The notes under the pieces are model-generated. The model saw only the letters and a list, made by a program, of their open reading frames with translations, was not told where the DNA came from and did not search any database. The translations under genes and the position numbers were made by a program. Of a stretch of DNA of 38,557 nt, positions 33,239 to 38,557 are shown piece after piece. This DNA is from Herpetosiphonaceae bacterium (lineage in GTDB: Bacteria; Chloroflexota; Chloroflexia; Chloroflexales; Herpetosiphonaceae): positions 1 through 38,557 of the forward strand of contig JABXJS010000071.1 in NCBI GenBank assembly GCA_013538855.1. Direction: 5' to 3'. How positions within the stretch are numbered: the stretch's first letter is position 1; the number at the start of each line of letters is the position of its first letter.

Positions 33239-34293
33239 ACGACACTCAGGCCCTGGAGCTGCTGCGCACGCTCGTCAGCATGCCCAGCGTGTCCGGCAAT
33301 GAGCAGATGGTCGCTGAGTACTTGGTGCGCACCATGAGCTCGTGGGGCTTTGCCGCGCATATCGACGCTGTGGGCAATGCCATCGGCTCCATCGGCACTG
33401 GGCCGGAGACGGTGGTGCTGCTGGGCCACATGGACACCGTTCCCGGCCATATTCCGGTGCGGATTGTCGATGGGGCGCTGTGGGGGCGCGGCAGCGTCGA
33501 TGCCAAAGGTGCGCTGGCCACATTTATTGCGGCGGCGGCGCGGGCGGCGGCCAGCGGACGGCTCCAGCGCCGCGTGGTCATCGCTGGCTGTGTCGAGGAG
33601 GAGGTGGCCTCGTCGAAGGGCGCGCAGCATCTGGCGCAAACGTGGGCTGCGCCAGACTGGTGCGTGATCGGCGAGCCAAGTGGGGCCGAGCGCGTGACGC
33701 TGGGCTACAAGGGCAACCTGCGCCTTGCGCTCCAGGTGGAGCTGGCTGCGGCGCATAGCGCGCACGCCGAGGCTAGCGCCGCCGAGCGTGGCTGTGCCAT
33801 CTGGCAGGCGCTGAGCGCACACGCGCAGGCGTATAACCACGGGCTGGAGCGCGCTTTTGACCATGTGCTGCCAAGCTTGGTTGCGATCAACAGCGCCAGC
33901 GATGGCCTCGTGCAGCGCTGTGAGCTGCTGGTGAATGTGCGCCTGCCGCTGGCGCTGCCGCCAGCAGCGTACCTGGCAGCTATTCAGGAGCTAGAGCTGC
34001 TGCGAGCTGTAGAGATGCAGGTGAGCGGGGCCACGCCAGCGTTTGTGACAGAGCGCACGTCGCCGCTGGTGCGCCGCTTTAGCCGTGTGCTGCGCAGCGT
34101 CGGTGCGCAGCCACGGCTTGTGCTGAAGACCGGCACCGCCGATATGAATGTGGTCGGCCCGGCCTGGGGCTGCCCAATTGTGGCCTACGGTCCCGGCGAT
34201 GCCGCGCTGGATCACACACCGGAGGAGCGGATAGCGCTTGATGAGTACTGGCGCGGGATTTGCGTGCTGGAGCACGTCCTGCTCGGTCAGTGA
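33235..34293 (+). CDS. lysK: LysW-lysine hydrolase
   Basis: A 352-aa M20-family zinc hydrolase (ArgE/DapE-like) that releases lysine from LysW, the last pathway step. Metal-binding motifs: GHMDTVPGH (His and catalytic Asp), GRGSVDAKGALATF (bridging Asp), CVEEEVASSKGA (catalytic and metal Glu residues), and near the end GTADMNVVGPAWGCPIVAYGPGD. The overall spacing fits LysK of Thermus and Deinococcus. Last gene of the operon, overlapping lysJ by four bases. Its 3' end overlaps the stop of the convergent bactofilin-like gene by seven bases, so no terminator fits between them and the two transcripts may run into each other. Confidence 0.93.
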   Translation: MNDTQALELLRTLVSMPSVSGNEQMVAEYLVRTMSSWGFAAHIDAVGNAIGSIGTGPETVVLLGHMDTVPGHIPVRIVDGALWGRGSVDAKGALATFIAAAARAAASGRLQRRVVIAGCVEEEVASSKGAQHLAQTWAAPDWCVIGEPSGAERVTLGYKGNLRLALQVELAAAHSAHAEASAAERGCAIWQALSAHAQAYNHGLERAFDHVLPSLVAINSASDGLVQRCELLVNVRLPLALPPAAYLAAIQELELLRAVEMQVSGATPAFVTERTSPLVRRFSRVLRSVGAQPRLVLKTGTADMNVVGPAWGCPIVAYGPGDAALDHTPEERIALDEYWRGICVLEHVLLGQ

Positions 34294-34649
34294 AGTGACA
34301 GGGCAGGACGTGGATGCTCGGAGCGCAGGTAGCGCGCCTGATGTGGCGTGATGCGCTCGATCCTGGCAGCGGCATCGATGGTGGTCTTGCCGCCCTGCAG
34401 CGCCAGCGCGCCGGTGATTGCACCATAGACGTAGAGTGTGCCGCCACGGTTGGACACATTGCCGACCGAGCCGCGCAGAATAACCGTAGCGCCTGGCATA
34501 ATCGTCAGGTTCTCGGTCAGCGTGCCGTTGATGGTAACCGTAGCTGGACCCATAATCATCAGGTTATGACTGATCGTCCCCTCCAACTGACAATCATCCT
34601 GTAGGGCCACATACCCGCTGGCAAATGGTGAACGCCGTGCAAATCCCAT
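34287..34649 (-). CDS. Bactofilin-like beta-helix protein
   Basis: A 120-aa protein whose centre is a run of short beta-strands with the periodic pattern of bactofilins (DUF583/polymer-forming cytoskeletal): GTISHNLMIMGPATVTING, LTENLTIMPGATVILRGSV, GGTLYVYGAITGALALQGG. Bactofilins polymerise into membrane-associated filaments; this one is shorter than most and lacks an obvious membrane anchor. It may instead be a single-rung-type relative. GAGGAG lies about 4 nt before the ATG. It is convergent with lysK, and the 3' ends overlap by seven bases. The C-terminal third (HQARYLRSEHPRPALSLH) is disordered-looking. Confidence 0.65.
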   Translation of the reverse strand: MGFARRSPFASGYVALQDDCQLEGTISHNLMIMGPATVTINGTLTENLTIMPGATVILRGSVGNVSNRGGTLYVYGAITGALALQGGKTTIDAAARIERITPHQARYLRSEHPRPALSLH

Positions 34650-34688
34650 GGACTCCTCGCTTACTCTGGTCGCCAGACCATTCCAATC

Positions 34689-34748
34689 CCCCCTAGGGGG
34701 TACCTCGTTCGTTTAAGGAAGTATAAACTTTTTTACCAACACTGCCCA
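34689..34748 (-). promoter_or_regulatory. Candidate promoter and palindrome for the bactofilin-like gene
   Basis: On the minus strand TGGGCA (34748-34743), a 17-nt spacer and TATACT (34725-34720) lie ahead of the gene. The perfect palindrome CCCCCTAGGGGG (34689-34700) falls in the predicted 5' leader, 40 nt before the ATG. It could be an operator or a short hairpin. Confidence 0.4.
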
Positions 34749-34794
34749 TAGTTCTTTTAGGCTACTTTAAGCTAGTGGTTGTGGCGGCATGGGG

Positions 34795-34824
34795 TTGACA
34801 GCGGCGATTCCTATCAGGTAAGAT
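34795..34824 (+). promoter_or_regulatory. Promoter of the FG-GAP protein gene
   Basis: TTGACA (34795-34800), an 18-nt spacer and TAAGAT (34819-34824) form a good promoter; transcription from about 34831 gives a leader of ~140 nt before the chosen start at 34972. I see no further structure in that leader. Confidence 0.6.
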
Positions 34825-34971
34825 ATGCGCACACCAACCCTGAGAGAAGGTGTTTCCTTTGATTGTGCAACTCACCTACTTCCCAGTGGCTTACTGCGGG
34901 CATTGGCCTGCCATTGAATGCTGTCTGCCACACGGGAGCAACATCCTTTTAATCTAGAAGCGAGGGAAACT

Positions 34972-36543
34972 GTGATCCACCGAACATCTATGTGGCTGGC
35001 CATCCTGCTGATCAGCGGGCTTGGCCTTGGAGGAGTGGTTGCTAGCGCGCTGGCCGCGTCCGTGGCCCCGGTCCACCTAAGTGCGCCTGCCGCCGCGCCG
35101 CTGATCGACTTCGCGCCAGCGGTCAACTACCCTGGCGGTGCTGGCATGCATTTTATGGCGCAGGGCGATGTGAATGGCGACGGCGAGACCGACTTTGTGG
35201 TGCCCGCCTATCACGCTAAAACGCTTTTCACCTACCTTGGCAGTGGTGATGGCACCTTTACGATCCGCACGCTCAGCTTGCCAACCGGCCCGTTTGCCGC
35301 CGCGCTTGGCGACTTTGATGAGGATGGCATCCTCGATGTCGTTACCGCGAATAAATACTATCAATCGATCCGCATCGTACTTGGCAACGGCGATGGCTCC
35401 TTCCGCAACTTCACGACCTATGCAACAGCTGGCTTTTACCCCATGATGAGCGCTATTGCTGACTTCAACCACGATCAGCACCTTGATCTGGCGGTGACCA
35501 ACCTCGATACATGTAGCGTTGGTGTGTATTTAGGCGCTGGCGATGGCACATTTGCCGCCCCAACCAACGTTCGAACCGCACCCGTGAATGTAAACAGCTG
35601 CGGTCCGTATGCAGTAGTGGCTGCCGATTTCAACAGCGATGCGCATCCCGACTTGGCCGTGTCAAATTCCGAGCAGAGCGCGATCGCCGTGCTGCTTGGC
35701 AACGGCCAGGGCGGATTTAGCCCAGCTGCCAACTATACGGTCGGTGCGACCCCGATCTTTGTGACGGCTGCGGATGTCGATGAGAATGGTACTTTAGACC
35801 TCGTCACGGCCAACCTCAATAGCACTTCGGTGCAGATCCTGCTTGGCACAGGCAGCGGCGATTTTACCTCCGGCCCGAGCCTGCCTGCTCCGGATGGCCC
35901 GAATGTGGTGCGCCTCAGCGATCTGAACGGCGATGGCCACCTGGATCTGCTGCGCACCAATGCCTGGAATGCCACCGTCGATGTGCTGCTTGGCAACGGC
36001 GATGCAACGTTTGATGCGCCGCTGAGCTTTGCGGTGCAGAGTGATCCCATCAGCATCGGTGTTGGCGACTTCAACCACGATACGCTGCCCGATCTCGCAG
36101 TGCCAAATTTCTACAGCCAGACGCTGAGCATTCTGCTCGGTCGCCCGCTCCAGATTACGCCAACGCCAACGCTCACACCGACAGCGACACCAACGCTCAC
36201 GCCAACGCTCACGCCAACGCTCACGCCAACGCTCACGCCAACGCTCACGCCAACGCTCACGCCCACTGCGCCGCTCACACCCTTGGTGTACCTGCCGGTG
36301 ATCACCTCGAAGCTCGTCGATCCGCTGGCAACACCAACACCGCTGCCCGCATCCACGCCAACGGTCGATCTCACCAGCACCGCCACGCCCACCAGTGCGG
36401 TGACGGTGACCGCGACGCCCTCCACCACGCCGCGGGCTGGCACCCCCACGCCAGCCGGAACGGCAACCCCGACGCTGGTGGTGACGCCAACCAGTACGCC
36501 TACGCCAACACCAACCAATACCGCAGTGCCGCCAACGCGCTAG
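34972..36543 (+). CDS. Secreted FG-GAP/VCBS-repeat protein with Pro/Thr-rich tail
   Basis: A 523-aa exported protein. The signal peptide covers about residues 1-30 (MWLAILLISGLGLGGVVASALA). Seven FG-GAP/VCBS repeats follow, each with a calcium-type loop and a strand (GDVNGDGETDFVVPAY, GDFDEDGILDVVTANK, ADFNHDQHLDLAVTN, ADFNSDAHPDLAVSN, ADVDENGTLDLVTAN, SDLNGDGHLDLLRTN, GDFNHDTLPDLAVPN), enough for one seven-bladed beta-propeller. Then comes a Thr/Pro tail with six TLTP units, the segment PLVYLPVITSK, and about 80 more residues of Thr/Pro/Ser. The GTG at 34972 follows GAGGGA; ATGs at 34918 and 34990 are alternatives. Likely an adhesin or surface binding protein; ligand unknown. Confidence 0.85.
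   Translation: MIHRTSMWLAILLISGLGLGGVVASALAASVAPVHLSAPAAAPLIDFAPAVNYPGGAGMHFMAQGDVNGDGETDFVVPAYHAKTLFTYLGSGDGTFTIRTLSLPTGPFAAALGDFDEDGILDVVTANKYYQSIRIVLGNGDGSFRNFTTYATAGFYPMMSAIADFNHDQHLDLAVTNLDTCSVGVYLGAGDGTFAAPTNVRTAPVNVNSCGPYAVVAADFNSDAHPDLAVSNSEQSAIAVLLGNGQGGFSPAANYTVGATPIFVTAADVDENGTLDLVTANLNSTSVQILLGTGSGDFTSGPSLPAPDGPNVVRLSDLNGDGHLDLLRTNAWNATVDVLLGNGDATFDAPLSFAVQSDPISIGVGDFNHDTLPDLAVPNFYSQTLSILLGRPLQITPTPTLTPTATPTLTPTLTPTLTPTLTPTLTPTLTPTAPLTPLVYLPVITSKLVDPLATPTPLPASTPTVDLTSTATPTSAVTVTATPSTTPRAGTPTPAGTATPTLVVTPTSTPTPTPTNTAVPPTR
36191..36262 (+). repeat. Six tandem 12-bp units in the FG-GAP gene tail
   Basis: CAACGCTCACGC is repeated six times without change and in frame, encoding the repeated TLTP. 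Perfect identity at the DNA level marks it as a slippage-prone stretch that could vary the stalk length in steps of four residues. Confidence 0.9.
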
Positions 36544-36576
36544 GCTGCACACGTAGGGCTTTTAGCGGGCATCCAG

Positions 36577-36815
36577 ACCTTGGTTTTTAAGGATGGCTGC
36601 CCGCCGTGCTTAACCAGCGTGTGCTGCACTTAGCTCGCGCCGCTGTTGCTCGTCGCCAGCGGGGCGCTGACTATGCCTGAATCGCTGTGCTGCTCCCGAG
36701 TGGCGTAGATTGGGCAGCGCAACCTTGTTTTATTAAGGATGGCTGCCCGCCGTGCTTAACCAGCGTGTGCTGCACTTAGCTCGCGCCGCTGTTGCTCGTC
36801 GCTGGTGGGGCGCTG
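36577..36815. repeat. ~93-bp direct repeat, two copies, ~146-bp period
   Basis: Segments 36577-36669 and 36722-36815 match, starting ACCTTG and continuing through AAGGATGGCTGCCCGCCGTG to GGGGCGCTG. The last 81 bp differ at only three positions, all clustered near CGTCGCCAGC/CGTCGCTGGT. Both lie between the FG-GAP gene and nhaA. No coding frame is convincing. The first copy together with GCGGGCATCC at 36565 could also form a hairpin after the FG-GAP gene. Confidence 0.85.
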
Positions 36816-36910
36816 GCCAAATTGGGGCGGCAGCAGCATGTGCACTGCTTAAATTCCTGGTACGATTAAGCGAGACATATGCCCCGTGCCTTGTGCCTAT
36901 GGCTGTGCTT

Positions 36911-36926
36911 GTATTCGCGCGAATAC
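36911..36926. promoter_or_regulatory. Perfect 16-bp palindrome in the nhaA leader
   Basis: GTATTCGCGCGAATAC is self-complementary over its whole length and ends 25 nt before the nhaA ATG, upstream of the AAAGGAG ribosome binding site. A dimeric repressor site is the simplest reading. No regulator gene (such as nhaR) is adjacent. Confidence 0.55.
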
Positions 36927-36951
36927 CTTGTGTTCCACGAAAGGAGTGCCC

Positions 36952-38310
36952 ATGACCGAGGGAAATCGACTAACCCGCAAGCCCCCGCTTCAGCGTATCG
37001 TCCGGCGCTTTCAAGAATTTGTGCACCTGCAGTCGGCCAGCGGCATTGTGCTGCTGATCGTCACCGCGCTAGCCCTGGTCTGGGCTAACTCGCCCTGGGC
37101 CGCCAGCTACGCTGAGCTATGGCAGACGCGCCTGAGCTTGCGCATCGGCACGTTTGGCCTGGACAAGCCGCTGCTGCTCTGGATCAACGATGGACTCATG
37201 GCCGTGTTTTTCTTTGTCGTCGGCCTCGAGATCAAGCGCGAGATTTTAGGCGGCGAGCTGGCGGGCTGGCGGCAGGCGGCCCTGCCTGTGGCGGCGGCGG
37301 TTGGCGGCATGGCGCTGCCGGCGCTGCTGTTCACGCTGGTCAATCTGGGCCAGCCGAGCATTCGCGGCTGGGGCATTCCCATGGCCACCGATATCGCCTT
37401 TGCCCTGGGGGTGCTGGCGCTGCTCGGCGATCGTGTGCCCACAGCCTTGAAAGTTTTTCTAACGGCGCTGGCGATTGTCGATGACATTGGGGCGGTGCTG
37501 GTGATTGCGCTGTTCTACACCGAGCAGATCGCCTGGGGCAGCCTCGCGCTGGCAGGCGTGGTCACGCTGTTGCTGATTGGCCTCAATCGGCTCGGCGTGC
37601 ACACGATCAGCGCCTATCTGCTGCTCGGACTTGTGCTGTGGGTGGCCGTGCTCAAGTCCGGCGTGCACGCAACCATCGCCGGCGTGGTGCTGGCGCTGAC
37701 CATCCCGGCCCAATCGCGCATTGATCTGCGCCGCTTTGTGCAGCGCCAGCAGGAGCTGCTAGACGAGCTGACCCCAGCCCGCGAGCAGCAGCAGCTGAGC
37801 CTGCTCAACGAGGATCAGATGTCGGCACTGCAGGCGGTGGAGGATACGACGCTCAAGGCCCAGGCACCACTGCAGCGGCTTGAGCACTGGCTGCACCCGT
37901 GGGTGGCCTTCGTGATTATGCCGATCTTTGCGCTGGCGAATGCTGGCGTCGCCTTGGAGGGCGACATCGGCGCGAGCCTGACCGCACCGCTCACGCTAGG
38001 CATTGGTCTGGGGCTGGCGCTGGGCAAGCCGCTCGGCATCGCGCTGTTCGCGTGGCTGGCGGTGCGCAGCGGCCTGGCGGCGCTGCCAAGCGATGTTGTC
38101 TGGCGCCAGATTATCGGCGTCGGCTTTCTTGGCGGCATCGGCTTTACGATGGCGCTGTTTGTGGCCAGCCTGGCCTTTGGCGCGTCGCCGCTGTTGGCCA
38201 CGGCCAAGCTGGGCATTCTGCTGGCCTCGCTGCTCGCTGGCGCTGTCGGCTGGCTCCTGCTGCGCCGCCCAGCCGCAGTAGCGGCTCTTGCTACCACACC
38301 GACGGCCTAG
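36952..38310 (+). CDS. nhaA: Na+/H+ antiporter NhaA
   Basis: A 452-aa membrane antiporter that expels Na+ in exchange for protons. The paired aspartates of the ion site are D177 and D178 in TALAIVDDIGAVLVIAL. Other signatures are WINDGLMAVFFFVVGLEIKRE, GWGIPMATDIAFALGVLALLG, and GVGFLGGIGFTMALFVASLAF near the end. It is longer than the E. coli protein (388 aa) because of a hydrophilic insert at about 280-335 (RRFVQRQQELLDELTPAREQ), seen in many non-proteobacterial NhaA proteins. The ATG at 36952 follows AAAGGAG; the longer frame from 36886 has no such support. A terminator follows. Confidence 0.95.
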   Translation: MTEGNRLTRKPPLQRIVRRFQEFVHLQSASGIVLLIVTALALVWANSPWAASYAELWQTRLSLRIGTFGLDKPLLLWINDGLMAVFFFVVGLEIKREILGGELAGWRQAALPVAAAVGGMALPALLFTLVNLGQPSIRGWGIPMATDIAFALGVLALLGDRVPTALKVFLTALAIVDDIGAVLVIALFYTEQIAWGSLALAGVVTLLLIGLNRLGVHTISAYLLLGLVLWVAVLKSGVHATIAGVVLALTIPAQSRIDLRRFVQRQQELLDELTPAREQQQLSLLNEDQMSALQAVEDTTLKAQAPLQRLEHWLHPWVAFVIMPIFALANAGVALEGDIGASLTAPLTLGIGLGLALGKPLGIALFAWLAVRSGLAALPSDVVWRQIIGVGFLGGIGFTMALFVASLAFGASPLLATAKLGILLASLLAGAVGWLLLRRPAAVAALATTPTA

Positions 38311-38335
38311 CCCACTACGCAGCTAAATTCTGCAT

Positions 38336-38374
38336 CAGCGCGCCTGCTCTCGTCAGCGGGCGCGCTGGCTTTTT
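38336..38374 (+). terminator. Rho-independent terminator of nhaA
   Basis: CAGCGCGCC (38336-38344) pairs with GGCGCGCTG (38359-38367) around a 14-nt loop, followed by GCTTTTT (38368-38374), 26 nt after the stop codon. Confidence 0.85.
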
Positions 38375-38378
38375 AGGT

Positions 38379-38557
38379 CTGGCGGATCGGCCAGGCACAG
38401 CGCAGGGCATCAGCGGGCGGCTGGTTGGCAAGGACGCGGCGTGGCGGCGATGCAGCAGCGCGGACAGGGCACGGCCACGGGCGCACAGCCGAGAGCGGGC
38501 GGCCATCCTGCTGACGCTGGCGGATCGGCCAGGCACAGCGCAGGGCATCAGCGGGCG
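38379..38557. repeat. 41-bp direct repeat, two copies, running into the window end
   Basis: The 41-bp segments 38379-38419 and 38517-38557 are identical (beginning CTGGCGGATCGGCCAGGCAC) and separated by 97 bp of unrelated sequence. The second copy reaches the last base, so more copies may follow. The inner GGCGGATCGGCC is partly palindromic. Spacing and lengths do not fit CRISPR. Confidence 0.8.

Noticed and set aside
38379-38557. CRISPR array at the right edge
   Set aside because: Only two repeats, a 97-bp interval too long for a spacer, and no cas genes nearby.
1-38557. tRNA, rRNA, integrase or transposase genes
   Set aside because: I looked for them along both strands and saw none that I could support.

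Overview
The window is GC-rich chromosomal DNA, probably from a member of the Chloroflexota (Chloroflexia-like). I infer this from three things: a complete LysW-dependent alpha-aminoadipate lysine operon, secreted proteins carrying a VYLP segment near Pro/Thr-rich or C-terminal ends, and an AfsR/BTAD-type giant regulator beside SpoIID-like and NRAMP genes. The genus cannot be fixed from sequence reading alone. I found no rRNA, tRNA, transposase, phage or CRISPR array.

Left part (1-5800): the 3' end of a secreted repeat protein, a zinc-dependent phospholipase C-like protein with an extra N-terminal beta-rich domain, and a patch of small accessory genes (three unassigned ORFs including a lipoprotein, and a DUF433/DUF5615 toxin-antitoxin pair). 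This patch looks lower in GC by eye. It is interspersed with three direct-oriented copies of a ~170-290 bp intergenic repeat and two terminators that share the same core stem and 8-nt loop.

Middle-left (5800-14733, all minus strand): a MarR regulator and 14-TM MFS exporter with a palindrome on the promoter; three tandem paralogous membrane-STAS proteins, apparently arisen by duplication; ettA; and a SpoIID/peptidoglycan-binding secreted protein.

Middle (14923-24549): a 1186-aa SARP/BTAD-NTPase-TPR regulator, a GT4 glycosyltransferase, a HIT protein divergent from a double NTF2-like protein, an acyl-CoA ligase, and an NRAMP metal transporter with a DtxR/MntR-type operator in its leader.

Centrepiece (24807-34293): a ten-gene lysine operon, lys20-lysT-lysU-hicd-lysW-lysX-lysY-lysZ-lysJ-lysK. 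It covers homocitrate synthesis to alpha-ketoadipate and all LysW-carried steps to lysine; only the alpha-aminoadipate aminotransferase (LysN) is absent. Upstream lies a textbook ribosome-mediated attenuator: a near-consensus promoter, a 26-codon leader peptide with two Lys-Lys pairs, and four RNA segments able to form mutually exclusive pause, antiterminator and terminator hairpins. This is the most interesting signal in the window.

Right part (34287-38557): a small bactofilin-like protein convergent with and overlapping lysK, a seven-repeat FG-GAP secreted protein with a TLTP-repeat tail, nhaA with a perfect 16-bp palindrome in its leader, and two sets of intergenic direct repeats.
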